64,000 nucleotides of DNA from Merluccius polli (GCA_030340625.1 JAOPHQ010005730.1:62001-126000), one strand, 5' to 3'. Counted from the first letter of the stretch, positions 12,543-24,697 are shown. The notes: generated by a model not told the origin, from the letters alone. Numbers and translations: made by a program.

Positions 12543-12570
<28 letters not shown>
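12543..12570. repeat. Poly-G tract
   Basis: 28 consecutive G residues about 185 bases before the first lrat start codon. Such tracts are prone to assembly error, so exact length is uncertain. Confidence 0.9.
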
Positions 12571-12573
<3 letters not shown>

Positions 12574-12754
12574 GTGTAGGGAAAAAACCCCTGAACGGGT
12601 TGGGGAATGACGCCCCTGTGGCCAACATGTTGTTTTGAACATCTTATAAGTTCACGTCTCCTCCCTTGCGCTGCTCGGTTGATAAAACCCCCCCACCACC
12701 ACTGGGTTTGGCTCACTTCAGAATAGGCCTCACATCCCCGCACACACCGTCACC

Positions 12755-13751
12755 ATGCTTAATCTGTTCACTTTCCTCGTGGAGAAGTTAGCCATCCTCT
12801 CCTATCTGAACTTTTTCGACTCCAAGTGTCTGTCGGACGACGGGCAGCGGGGGTCCAGCAGCACCATCAGCACCAGCACCACCAGTACCAGCACCACTAG
12901 TACCACCACCAGCAGCAGCACCACCAGCAGCCGCCGCCCGCAGGGTCTCCACCGGGGGGACCTGCTGGAGGTCCCGCGGACCCTGTTCAGCCACTTCGGC
13001 ATCTACCTGGGGGACGGCAGGGTGGCCCACCTCATTCCGGACATCCTGCCCGCGCTCACCGCCGACGCCGCGCGCATCGGCACCGTCATCACGAACCGGC
13101 GGCTCATCCTGGGCTGCGTGTCGCGGCGCGCCACGGTGCGCGTGGACTCCCTGGAGGACTTCGCGTACGGCTCGGAGCTGCGCGTCAACGCGATGGACGC
13201 GCGCGTGGAGCAGCGCGCGCTCCCCGCGGAGGAGGTGGCGCGCCGCGCCGAGGGGCTCGTGGGCGCCGTGCCGTACAGCCTGCTGTGGCACAACTGCGAG
13301 CACTTGGTCACGCACTGCCGCTACGGGCGCGCGGTGAGCCGGCAGACGGACCAGGTATGTACATTTATTATTATTAATATTTTATTTTTGGCGCTTTGAC
13401 TGCATTTTTGACCCCCTAAACGTAAACATTGTATATTTATATTTATTATTATTATTATTGTTATTGTTATTGTTATTATGATTATTAGCGTGATCGCAAA
13501 TGCCAGCCCGTTTCTGGATGCTGTAAATGTCAGCTGTGCGTGTGCGCGTGCAGGCGTGCGTTGTGGACACGCGTGCATGATTGGGTTGCGCGGGTTTCAC
13601 GGTTGAGGTTGAGATTAAAAATAGATTTTTTTTAATATTGGTTCACAGTTATTAATTGCACTTCAAGCCGTCCGTGGGTGTGATGTATTCGTGAATCTCA
13701 TTAGATGGGTCGTGACATCACTTTTGAGTGTGTGTGTGGGGGGGGGGGGGG

Positions 13752-13847
<96 letters not shown>

Positions 13848-14116
13848 CCTGTGTGTGTCTGTGTGTGTGTCTGTGTGTGTGATAGAGAAGTAGAGATCTT
13901 GTGTGTGTGTTTGACTGCGTCTCGGGTGTACAAATAAACCTTTTTCTTTTCTTTTCTTTGCAGTTTTGTGAGTGCTTGAAATCTATCATCAGAGACCAGA
14001 GGACCATCCTCGTCACACTTCTTCTAGGAATAACCTCCATTGTGTGTTTCGGCATGGTCCCTTTAACTACATTACCCACAGTCCTCATCTCCTTTACTCT
14101 ATGGATGGCCGGCTAG
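12755..14116 (+). CDS. lrat: Lecithin retinol acyltransferase, paralogue 1
   Basis: Transfers an acyl chain from phosphatidylcholine to retinol to make retinyl esters; ER membrane; visual cycle and vitamin A storage. Two coding exons, 12755-13354 and 13964-14116, join in phase 0 to 250 residues (human LRAT 230). N-terminal hydrophobic segment (about 1-20), a Ser/Thr-rich insert (about 34-59), then the NlpC/P60-type LRAT domain with LEVPRTLFSHFGIYLGDGRV. Catalytic His80 and His92 and nucleophile Cys181 in HNCEH correspond to human H60, H72 and C161. Exon 2 encodes the C-terminal membrane anchor ending LWMAG, identical to the human end. The first exon is very GC-rich, unlike its flanks. The Ser/Thr insert, encoded by AGC/ACC/AGT triplets, is absent from paralogue 2. 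Which zebrafish lrat gene it matches (lrata, lratb.1, lratb.2) cannot be fixed here. Confidence 0.95.
13440..13495. repeat. TTATTA/TTATTG trinucleotide repeat in lrat intron
   Basis: Imperfect ATT/GTT repeats within the single intron of the first lrat gene. Confidence 0.8.
13740..13846. repeat. (GA)n microsatellite with poly-G head, in lrat intron
   Basis: A short G run followed by about 45 GA units and then GT-rich sequence up to 13880, upstream of the polypyrimidine tract of the exon 2 acceptor (AG at 13962-13963). Confidence 0.95.
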
Positions 14117-14448
14117 ATGATCCCAGCACAACATGATGGGCCTACAGCCCTGTCACTCTCTAGAAAACAGCAAGAGTGAACATTATGCAAAGACAATTCA
14201 ATTGAAAATTGTACATTCATCTCATGATACCTTGTGAAATGTATATTTTCCCGATAATAGTATAATAATATATAATTGTCCTTTGAGGAATTTTAGAAAA
14301 ATCCATTAGCCTAATCGATAATGGTGGCTATAATTGATTGATGATTTACCTACCAATGTATGTAACAGTCTATTGTATAATATGCACATATGTTTTGATA
14401 TTTGAACATCACAATTGTCTGCCTATGCGATGTTGTACAGTTGTTTAT

Positions 14449-14454
14449 AATAAA
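14449..14454 (+). other. Polyadenylation signal of the first lrat gene
   Basis: AATAAA about 330 bases after the stop codon (14114-14116). It is the first canonical signal downstream and precedes the second lrat gene by about 525 bases. Confidence 0.6.
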
Positions 14455-14977
14455 TGTTATATTTTTATTTGTGTGCTTTGTGTCAGACAGTGCTCCAACC
14501 TCAGGTTTCTTTCTATAGGCTACACATACACACACACACAAATAAGAAACTGATAATAAATAAATACTGATATTAGATTAGATTAGATTTTTGGCCAGTC
14601 ACAATCCTCCCAATTATATTTGTTTGAACATAAGAATTGACTAGTTCAGTTGAGTTGTACTTTTTGTCTTATGGTGTTTCATTTAGGCTACATACAACTA
14701 CCTGACCTTTTACAAAGGGATTTATGCCATGAAGTTGCAAATCCGGATTCCTTAATTGGAACCAGGCAGTGACCTCAATACACTGGCAACCAAGAGCTCA
14801 GAGTTTTAGAATTGACCCAACACCCTCAGGATTGGAGAAAGCTCCTTTATTTCAACAAAAATCACACTGAAAAGGTTGACCAATATCTAATCCTTCAAAT
14901 CTCATTAGCTCCTCCCAATCACCACATCAATATATTGCCCAGGTGTGGCACCACACAGCAGCAGAACCACAGCCACC

Positions 14978-16340
14978 ATGTTCCCCTTGCAGCTATTCAA
15001 CATCTTCTTTGCCGCTTCGACAGTCAATGAACCCAAGGACTCCGAGGATGACCTGTCGCTGTACAAGCGCGGGGACCTGCTGGAGGTCCCCAGGACATTA
15101 TTCACCCACTTTGGTATTTATTTGGGTGACAACCGCGTCGCCCACCTCATCCCGGACATCCTCCCTGTGGTTTCCAAGAACAAAGCGGCCATCGGCAAGA
15201 TGGTGACCAACCACCGGCTGATACTGGGGGTCATAGCGAAGGTGGCCAGCGTCAGAGTGGACTCCGTGGCGGACTTCGCCTATGGCTCAGAGATCCTGGT
15301 TAACCACATGGATGATGTGTGCAGCCAGCCAGCCCTGGAGGGAGAGGAGGTGGCCCGCAGAGCGGAGAAGCTCCTAGGCTCTGTCGCTTACAGTTTACTG
15401 TGGTACAACTGTGAACACTACGTCATGTACTGCCGGTACGGCATGACCATCAGCTACCAGACCTACCAGGTACCAGTGAATAACAGGTTGTTTTTTTTGC
15501 ATTAAGCAGAGTGAGTATTGAGGCCAGATCCAAAACTTCTACTCGACTGATTCTGTCTTCTTATCTTATTATACTTACATTATATTACACATGCTCTGTT
15601 GAAAGCAAATGTGAACACTGTATGGAAGACATGTATTTTCTGATCTTTGACTCTTAGAGGCGGTTCAAATGTTGATGGTAAGGGTCAGTGTGAATTACTT
15701 CCATCCAAACAGGAATTCATTGTGTTCGACTAATGCCCTCAAATATTTCCATGGATTAGTATTGGCCAATAATGTGTGGAGCAATGAAGACACGTGCACG
15801 GCTCATTTAATCTGCATGTTCTGAAAGTGAATTGTTGCTCAATATCATGAATATTGTGTTGAATATTGTATTAAATATGTATTCTTTTATGCATATATGA
15901 TCATGTCATACGATGACCAAACCAATGATACTTGTTTTGTATATACGATATAAAGCTTGTGATATTCAAGATTTTGTCGAGGCAAAGTGCAAAATGTGTA
16001 CCTTTTCTCATGAAGGTGAGGAGCACAATCGAGTGTCGTTTGCCCTAAACATGGACGATAAAGTTCATACATTTCTATTCCTAAACTATGGGGGTATCCA
16101 TAGATGCAAGAGCATAAAACACATTTTACAATTGCAAAACCAATCTTCCTTGTCCAACTCTCACTCCTTGTATCTGCCTTGTAGTTTTGCACAGCAGTAA
16201 GGAAGACGGTGTGTAGCAGGACCAGCGCCTACCTCACCGCTCTCCTCGGTGTGGGAACCATGCTGTACCTGGGCTCTGCTACGTCACTCACCGCCGTCAC
16301 CGCCCTGCTCGTTGCCTTCTTGCTCTGGATGGCCTCCTAG
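14978..16340 (+). CDS. lrat: Lecithin retinol acyltransferase, paralogue 2 (tandem)
   Basis: Same predicted reaction as the neighbour: retinol esterification using phosphatidylcholine at the ER membrane. Coding exons 14978-15469 and 16185-16340 join in phase 0 to 215 residues. The start is chosen at the ATG with the strong context gccaccATG; no upstream in-frame ATG exists. Short N-terminus (MFPLQLFNIFFAAS), then LEVPRTLFTHFGIYLGDNRV with His44 and His56, and YNCEHYV with Cys145, the three catalytic positions. The C-terminal exon is a hydrophobic anchor ending LLWMAS. The same exon junction as paralogue 1 (CAG|TTTTG) and adjacent same-strand position indicate tandem duplication. It is less GC-biased than paralogue 1 and closer to human LRAT (e.g. 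SVRVDSVADFAYGSEILVNH). Possible polyadenylation signals lie near 17055 and 17199. Confidence 0.95.
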
Positions 16341-16499
16341 TGGATCCTGGAGAGATAAGCACACGGTTCTCAGACTCCACACCAGTGTATCGGGAGCGAG
16401 GCGGTGAGGTTTTAACCCGGGGAAGGACGCCTGTCCCTCCGCAACACCCACCTCACTGAACCTTACTCCCTCCTCCGGGTTGGGGCGTCCATGTGCTGC

Positions 16500-16572
16500 A
16501 CGATTCTGCAAGGGGCTTGAACTGGTAACCCCACGATTGAAAGAGGAATGCCCTAACCGCTAAGCCAAATAA
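16500..16572 (-). mobile_element. tRNA-derived SINE head fragment
   Basis: Read on the minus strand: an A-box-like TGGCTTAGCGGTT followed about 40 bases later by a B-box-like CAGTTCAAGCCCC, the spacing of a polymerase III internal promoter. No clean cloverleaf can be drawn, so this is a SINE remnant rather than a tRNA gene. It lies in the 3' UTR region of the second lrat gene. Confidence 0.5.
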
Positions 16573-18205
16573 CTGTTTGGCTTGGTGTCGGTGATAATGT
16601 TACACACCAAAGGCTCAGCCTGGCTAAGTCTGGAAGAGACACCCGTCAGTCATCCCCACTGTTACATTAACACATCGCTGGCAGCAGAAACAAAGTCTCT
16701 GGGTTTGATGATTTTTTGTGTGAAATACTTTTGTATCTTATTCTATATGCAAGAATGTGTATTTTTTAGTATGACTAAAGTATATCAGAGCTAACGATCC
16801 TATTGGTATTGATCAATAATCTCAGTTGATTGATGAGAAAGCTCATGAATTATAATCTGTGACTAAAAGGAAAAAGATTGAATAGAGCTTTAGACACAAA
16901 TGGTCCATACAGTAGTAGATCCATATGTTGTAATGGTGTATGCAAAACTATGTTATGTATAATTCAGGATTGAATGAGGGTACTGCAGGTGGTATTTGAG
17001 ATTGTATTCTTGAAATAGACAAATTTACAATAATAGAAAAAATAATAGAGCATTGAAAATAAATACATTATAACTATTGTTCAGTAAAAATAGTATTATG
17101 GCTTGTTATTATTTTAAAAATAATGTCACTTTGTGCAGTCCATCATGTTTTCCATTGTAATGTTTTCCATTGATGTTTTGTGTTCATTTGTGTTTGATAA
17201 ATAAACACACTGGGAGCAGAAGCAGCGTTGCTGACTTTTTCATTCCACTGTTTCCCACTGGCCATGGCCAGTGGCCAGTAATAATTGAAGGGGGTGTGCA
17301 TGTATTGATCTATTTTTACGGTTTGCATATGAGATCTGCGAAAGGTCTAAAGTCAAAGGTTGGCAACCACTGGGCTAGGACAAAAGGCAATGACCTTAGA
17401 CTTTTGATATGTCCGTTGTTTATATTAAGTTAGCAATCAATATTGATTGTTAATCAATAAAATATTATCTTTTTCTACCCATGTCCCTAGTTTCTCCTCT
17501 TACAAAATAAAACAAAACACAACCTCACTAAATGATGCAGTGTACTTCCCTGGAAGTAAAACTCAGTAAGTCCCCAGAGTTTCCATTCAAAATACCAAGG
17601 GAGGCCGTATGTGACTCCTTAGTATAGTTGAGTGCTAGTCTGTGACTGAGGGCGCATTGGACATTGGTTGATGATATCCAGCCTGTAAGATGACAAATAT
17701 GGCAAGAGATAGATAGATAGAAAATAACTTGGTTGGTGTCTAAAGTCATGTGACTTGCCATGATTACTTTGTCAATAACGTATTTTTACCTCCACATCTG
17801 ATATCATATACCCATATATATTGATGTATGAACGTCTAAAACCAACAGTTGAAGAATGGGGATCTTCCCATCACATTCAAACAATAAGAGAAACACGCAG
17901 TGTATTGATCGAGCTGCTGAATAAAGAGACCACACTGGCCCCTTGTAAAGTAAAGATCATTAAAGAAATAATCACATCACCCGTTTTCAATTGAGATGTT
18001 TGTACTATACCTACTGTATATAGAAACACGGGTATGGTGTATGGTGTGAAAAAATAACATGACATTTGAAAGAATGCAGTCTTTCAATAATAAACTTTGC
18101 TGTGTTCCTGCTGGCCTTCTCTGAGCTGTTCCAACAAAACAACTTCCAAGAACTAGATTATCCCTCCCCCCCTCCCTCCAAGTCAAGTCTGCCTCATGTT
18201 GCCAA
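16573..18205. other. Non-coding, including likely 3' UTR of the second lrat gene
   Basis: AT-rich DNA with several AATAAA motifs up to about 17205. Beyond that, no gene is supported. Confidence 0.5.
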
Positions 18206-18209
18206 ATTA

Positions 18210-18210
<1 letters not shown>

Positions 18211-18302
<92 letters not shown>
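18211..18302. repeat. (CA)n microsatellite
   Basis: About 46 CA units. A shorter GT tract lies at 18521-18543. Confidence 0.97.
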
Positions 18303-18305
<3 letters not shown>

Positions 18306-19158
18306 CCACTGAACAACAAGTGAACAACCAAATCAATGTGACTGATGTGCCGATGGACTGTGAGGAGTTTAGAATAATAGACAGGAGGAAAGCTGTCGTC
18401 TGGCACATCCTCTCACTACCAAGCGGTGAACAGGGCAGAGCAGCCACGGGGTGTAATCGAGATGTATGTAGAGGCGTAGAAATGGCCAAGCAGACAGCCC
18501 CAGGCCATTAGCGGTGGCTCAGTGTGTGTGTGTGTGTGTGTGTGGTAATACAAAGTTAAACTGATTACAGTCCCTATACTGGAAAGCCAGTGCAGGCACA
18601 AAACAAAGGAGAGTGCTTCATCATGATTTGAATGCAAATAAATTGAGTATGTGTGTGTTTTCGTTCCAGAGACAGGAGTCATGTGGAGGGTAAATAATTT
18701 GCCTCCAAAACGAAATGTCTTGAGAATTTGATGTGAGTGAAGTGGACAGGAGCGACCCTGAAGATGAACCTGGTCCTCTGAATCACATAAAACACTTTTT
18801 TTGATCAAATCATTTTGACATCTCACTCTTGCTTACAGTGTGTTGCGGTGCTATGTGAATGTTCTCAAAACAAAGATAACCAAAAAAATGCCAAGTGTAG
18901 CCAGGAAAAACACAAATAATAATTTGAGGTTTAAATCCCACAGGAAATGGGCAAGTTGATGAGAAACGCTTCTTTTCCCACCGATATTCTCTAAACTATA
19001 TTTTTCGTGCAGTTGCTCAGGGAGAGCCAGAGTCTAATCGTGTATATTTATTGGGAACTATCAATCAAGCATAAATACCTATTTAATTCCCCGGTTACAC
19101 ACATTTTGTCAAATTCTTTGACGGAAAATGATCATTTGTCTGTATCTGCCTGTATCCG

Positions 19159-19216
19159 TCGACTGTACTTTGAGGCTCACGCGCAAGTACAAACAAGACC
19201 ACCAGAGGGACCTTAA
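19159..19216 (+). pseudogene. Decayed copy of a PDLIM terminal LIM exon
   Basis: The plus strand encodes RRLYFEAHAQVQTRPPEGP then a stop. It aligns with the pdlim3 C-terminus, whose segment reads QLYCEAHARARTRPPQGHD (last exon at 39902-40091, minus). Over 55 bases about 42 are identical, with an exact 13-base run gaggctcacgcgc, and most differences are G to A or C to T. The LIM zinc ligand Cys is replaced by Phe. Sequence upstream of 19159 shows no LIM similarity, so only a fragment remains. It lies 20 kb from pdlim3, on the opposite strand. Confidence 0.55.
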
Positions 19217-19221
19217 ACACA

Positions 19222-19406
19222 CCCCCCCTGCAGGGAGGACAGGGGCATGGCTAGATGTTGAGGTTACCCTTCTGCATGGAGGACATGGGCATGGCTAGAT
19301 GTTGAGGTTACCCTTCTCTTCTGCATGGAGGACATGGGCATGGCTAGACGTTGAGGTTACCCTTCTGCATGGAGGACATGGGCATGGCTAGACATTGAGG
19401 TTGCGG
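19222..19406. repeat. Minisatellite, unit about 44-49 bp, four copies
   Basis: Four copies of a unit containing ggaggacatgggcatggcta followed by gttgaggttacccttctgcat. Copies differ by single bases and by one 5-base insertion (ttctc). It directly follows the PDLIM-like fragment. No coding content. Confidence 0.92.
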
Positions 19407-19473
19407 GGACCTAAGTCTAGCCATTCCAGCTAGTGAATTCAATCCCAGTGTTAGAATCACTGTGTGTGTGTGT

Positions 19474-19584
<111 letters not shown>

Positions 19585-20236
19585 GAAGGTTTCTCATTTA
19601 CTTCTGAATATTTATCAGCAGCGCTCATGTTATGAATTCTGATGCGGAGCGCTTTGCAAATGTCTTGCATTGAGCAGACTCAATAATCAGGTGATTGCCC
19701 TTCCTAACATCCAAATTAATGCGGGAATAAAGGGTGCGCCCTGACCGTCAAACTAAATGGGTGGAAAAAGCTTCAACACAGCTCTGGAGGCAGGAGTGAG
19801 ACCAGTTCAGGGCACAGAGCATGACAGACCAACAGTGATTTAGATGGAAGGACCGCCATTACCAACCGCGATAAGCGGTGAACTCTGGTTTAAAAGCACA
19901 GAGCATACACCTAAAAGCACTAAGCAGGAAGAGGGAGCTAGCCTAATAGCATTTCTGACTCTCCTGATGAGCCGTTCTTCCTGCTGTGGCTCTAGAGCCA
20001 TAATGTCTCTTAGGGTTTTTTTTTGTATGATGTGACGACCTTCCCTTTCTTTCTCCAGTGTAATGTGCAGAGAGGGGAGATTGGAGGCCCTGCCACTTAG
20101 CTGGCTAATGCCTCTTGGCTATTGGCTATTGTTTAAAGGGTGTTTGACAGCACAACCTAATATCCACCCCCACCCCAAAACGCAGCTAAAACCTTAATAG
20201 GGATGATAGGGAACCCTCCATCGAGATGGCTAGCCC

Positions 20237-20378
20237 TTTAAACCTGCACTATGTAACTACTGCAGATATTTTCTCCATTAAAAAGTATCTGAAATAGAAA
20301 GTTTCTCAGGAATAAAAGGCACCCAAAAGTCAAGCCACTAGAGGTTTCTAATGGGAACGTACATAGGTCAGGTTTAAG
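20237..20378. mobile_element. Short MITE-like element
   Basis: The left end tttaaacctgcactatgtaa and the right end, read in reverse complement, cttaaacctgacctatgta form an imperfect terminal inverted repeat about 140 bases apart. No coding capacity. The target duplication is not obvious. Confidence 0.5.
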
Positions 20379-20399
20379 CTATAAACTATAAATATTATT

Positions 20400-21125
20400 T
20401 TATTATTTTTAACTTATCACACATTTTATATTTCTCTTATATATTGCACTTTTATAGTTTAGGGCTGTACATTGAGAGTGCCTAAACACCTATGGTTGCT
20501 TTGTACAGAGACTAAGGCCGCTAATGATATTATGATACCAGGGTCTTGCTCAAAATGACAGTTGTATTCAATAAATGCAGTTCAATGATACAGTAAAAAA
20601 TAACAATACAACAAAAGGATGAAAAAGGGAGCGAGAAAACAAAACATCACCAATATGGTTGTCTGAATCCTTAGTGTAACGTTCATAACCTTGCAGCAAT
20701 CCAAAAAAGAAAACACCTGAAATCCACTTGGACTGTGTGTCTTCAGCTAAGAGATTCAGTTAGTCGAGCAATCAGGGAGATTGGACAATATCTAATCAAT
20801 AACACAACATTAAAAAGCCTGGAGAAAAGCCTTTGACTTGTGTTCAACTGATTTCCCTTCAAAATGCACATAACTGGACAATCATGCTTTAGCTTTTCCA
20901 TGTTTCTTCTTACCCAACAAACATCACTCCGCATGTTCCCCCTCGCGCCCTTTTACTTCCTCTTCCTCATTCCTGAGACAAAGGGTGTGGCTATCAGGAA
21001 AGGGGTGGAGTCTACTGCCCAAGCTAATCAATGAAACCCTATTAAAGGTATTACAGTAAGCTATTGACTTTGTTTTGACGGTAGAACCCGCACACCAAGA
21101 TATAATTTAGGCTTTATTAATCAAA
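20400..21125. other. Intergenic sequence, no feature recognised
   Basis: AT-rich DNA without a supportable gene or repeat family. Confidence 0.5.
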
Positions 21126-21136
21126 CAATGTTTGAT

Positions 21137-21157
21137 TAATATATATATATATATATA

Positions 21158-21199
<42 letters not shown>

Positions 21200-21320
21200 A
21201 TTAAACAATGTTTGATTTATATATGATTAATCATATATATAAATATATATAAATACATACATCAGAAACCACCATACCCACAGTTTATCAGAATAGTATA
21301 TATATATATAATAGTATATG
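21137..21320. repeat. (TA)n repeats flanked by inverted copies of a short word
   Basis: Two TA runs (21137-21199 and around 21297-21310). The word aaacaatgtttgatt occurs on both sides of the main run, and tgattaat words recur, making an AT-rich, hairpin-prone block. Confidence 0.85.
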
Positions 21321-21525
21321 GACTGTACATGGTTCAATTCAATCACAAGACGAATATGCATCAGACAAGAATTACACATGAAGCATTGGTAACTTTTTTT
21401 AAACCAGATATATTCTAGAGAGCTAACATTTATAAGAAATGTCTCAATTTTCTTGACTCAAACCTTTCGGGGACATAGTTTGCTAAAGTTATGTAATAAC
21501 TTTCTGTCCTGAGATAGGACTTTCC

Positions 21526-21773
21526 CCTTTCAAAAAGAAGTCAACACGTAGACACTTCCTCAGTAAGTGAGTCAAAGTAGTCTCCCGAGTCTCCCAGGGG
21601 GGTTATCAAAGCTTTTGTGGATTTGGGGGAAGAAGAATGAAGGTAGATCACCCAGTCATGCTCGTCTTTCATACCAAAATCCACAAAAGCTTGGATAACC
21701 CACGTGGGAGACCTATCCCCTCAGCTATTGACTCACTTAATGAGAAAGTGTCAAGTTCCTTCCTTTTGAAACC
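21526..21773. repeat. Long imperfect inverted repeat (foldback element)
   Basis: The arm 21526-21624 pairs with 21677-21773, leaving a loop of about 52 bases. The inner ends match almost perfectly (ggttatcaaagcttttgtgg against ggttatccaagcttttgtgg in reverse complement), and the outer parts also pair (aagtgagtcaa, ctttcaaaa). Arms of nearly 100 bases suggest a foldback-type MITE; no coding frame is present. Confidence 0.8.
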
Positions 21774-22201
21774 ACTCCCAAACCTCCCACCACAAAGATA
21801 TGTTTAACAAGATGTATACGAGGACAATTACATCCTGGTAACCATGGCTATAGAAAGCTTATTTCCTCACGTTGACCACCAGGGAGGTGTTAGACGCTCT
21901 CACACATTTCCTGTTGGCATGTAGAAAGCACAGACCCACAACTATCAAATATCTTTAAAGACCCCCCCGAACGTATTCAAACAAACAAACGGCCTCCGAA
22001 TATTAGGCAGATGTTAGGTCAAATCAGATTTGAGCTCTTGACGTTTTGCCCAGCACACAGTGCATTAGAGAACTGGCAGAGATTGCTTTGAAAAATAATG
22101 TTTCCATGTTTTTGAATTCCTTCTTCATTCATTGTAAAGGGACCTCAATGGGAAGTAAAATGAGACCCCAATTCAGATCCCTATACGTTGCACTCCCTCA
22201 C

Positions 22202-22384
22202 TAAAAGGTGCTATTGATAACATTCAGCCACTAGACGTCCCCCCCCCCTCCCACTGCGTTCACGTCACAACGCCGCTGTTGCTCCAAGCACACGCCCCCT
22301 CAAGCGTTGCCAGTTCTTTGCACAACCTGCGTATTTTGTTTGTCGAGTCTTTTATTTGATATTTCCTTGCTCCTCGCTCGATCC

Positions 22385-22431
<47 letters not shown>

Positions 22432-22983
22432 CCTTTATCGTATATAGCACTTTTCAAAACAAAGTTACAAAATAAAAATAGGAAGAGTAACAGTTGCAAT
22501 AAAAACCCAAAAAGGAAAACCAAGCAACAGGTAATGAATAGAAGAGGCAAAAAGATAAGCAATAAAACCATAAAACAATAACACCATAAAGGAAAGAACG
22601 TCCAATTTCTCTAAAAACATATTTCCTCGTTTCCTCTCTAGTCGCATGGTTTCCTTGCGTCCATGCATCCTTGGTGGGAGGGACTAAGACGCAAGCAAAG
22701 GATGCAAGTGAGGGAAACATGGATGCAATTTAAGAGACTTGGGAAGCAACCAGACACAATGAACCAAACGTCAGACATCTTGGACAGAGATAAACAATAA
22801 CATTTCAATTTGTACCTTTGTATTTTGTATCTCTGTGCAACATTTTTTAAATCATAGTGAAATAGGTTTTTTTTAGGAAACACAATACTTTTTTTCCGCA
22901 CCTTCCGAAAAGCTCTGTGGATGTATTATTTTTTTGTAATTATTCATATTCATATGTAAAAATGTTATCAATAGGACCTTTAA
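22202..22983. mobile_element. MITE-like element with interrupted interior
   Basis: The left end taaaaggtgctattgataac and the right end, in reverse complement, ttaaaggtcctattgataac are terminal inverted repeats 780 bases apart. The interior holds a (TAA)n microsatellite (22385-22429) and A-rich sequence, with no credible frame, so a second insertion inside the element is likely. From 22984 to 24080 no gene is supported. Confidence 0.55.
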
Positions 22984-24086
22984 TTCTGTGAGTTACAGCC
23001 TATTTTCACAGTCTACAGTTACAAACCGGAGTCACATTCCAGCTTGCTCAATAAGTTGTTTCTGAGATTCAGATTGTGATTCTGATGATCCTGGCGTTGA
23101 CTGAGGATGAGGATGAATGCCGTGTGTCAAAAGGCTGGGGAGATGGTATCTGAAGCTTGTATCACTAGCATCACATTTACTACTCATTTACTAGTGATGA
23201 TGTCTTATTTGAATGTGACTCAATTGTGAAACAGAAGAGAGCTGATGGTAAAGGTCAATTAAAAATGCACCATCAAAAGTGCACAAACTGTGTGTTGGCG
23301 ATTGATTTTAAAAGGACAAATATTAACCTGTTAACCTGTGCTAACTTAACTTTAAATTGCATTATGATCACTAGACCAAACCACTCAAATGAATACAACT
23401 CTGTTTCGTCAGTCCAATATAAATGGATGTGAATCATGTAATGTAAAATGTATAAAAGACATGTGTTGAACAACAGGGGCCAGATTATTAAACGGTGCTA
23501 CACAACAACAAATCAAACGGCAACAATACGTTAGTTACCTGAAGGCTCAACGTCAAGAATCTCTTGAAGCCCCTTCCCACAACCACTGCAAAAGTTTGGC
23601 CATAAGTTTGACCCTTTTGCCACAATGAGGGCAATACATTTCATACTTTGTAATATTTTGAATTCCCCTGTCCTGGTCCCTTTGGTGTTCCTTCATTCCT
23701 CTTACAGTAAGAGACAGACAGCGCAGTGCATCCTTGTCGACAGGCATCCACCTTTAGGAGTTCATGTCATTCTGTTTTTTTTGATTTGTTGTGTTTGTGT
23801 TTTCTGTTTTGCTGTTGTGATTTCCAGATTTGCTGTCCAGCATCTGCTGCACAGGCCGTACTGACCCTCAAACACCAGCCGCAAGGGGACATTCACATCC
23901 CAACTCTTCAGACTATATTTGGCTTTCGGTGCACTGGTGTGTTGGTGGGAACAGATTTACAGTGACAAGGAGCTTCTCACTCCACGGCTGACATTGACAT
24001 CAGGGCAAGGTCAGCCGCCACTGCTTGTGCAGTGCATTATCTCTGAGGACTACTAGGGAATTTGATCATGTTGAGTCATTCAGGGG

Positions 24087-24111
24087 GAGGGGGGGGGGGG
24101 GGGGGGGGGGG
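24087..24111. repeat. Poly-G tract
   Basis: A G run broken by one A. It precedes a (GA)n run at 24181-24244 of about 32 units. Confidence 0.9.
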
Positions 24112-24175
24112 TGCTGTTGTTTCACCATCTGCCTGATCCCATCAACAGCAAAGTGGGGCTTCGGTTAAAATACAA

Positions 24176-24180
<5 letters not shown>

Positions 24181-24244
<64 letters not shown>
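24181..24244. repeat. (GA)n microsatellite
   Basis: About 32 uninterrupted GA units. Confidence 0.96.
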
Positions 24245-24246
<2 letters not shown>

Positions 24247-24434
24247 GACAGCGGACTGGTGACTCAATTACCACAGGAGGCACGTGACGCGTTGGTGGCA
24301 ATTTAATTATGAGGCCAATTAGCGGCTGTAGGTTTAGCAATCGGATAGGGATCAACGACATGAGTCCACACTGCTCGATAGTCTCTGGTTGTGACTGTAA
24401 TTACTTTACTCTCTCGGGGAATATGGATTTGCCC

Positions 24435-24627
24435 CCCCCCCCCCCCCCCCCCCCCAAATAGCAAACGCGCCGCGAGCAACAACAACCAAATTAAAGCAAA
24501 TCAAATTACAATATTTTTGACCTGAATGTTTTAATTCATTTGAATAACTTGAATAGAAAACGTCCCCCCCCCACACACACACACAAACACACACCACTCA
24601 CACACACACACACACACACACACACCA

Positions 24628-24697
<70 letters not shown>

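Noticed and set aside
14945..14977. Earlier start for the second lrat gene
   Set aside because: The upstream extension starts at GTG, not ATG; the ATG at 14978 has a strong context.
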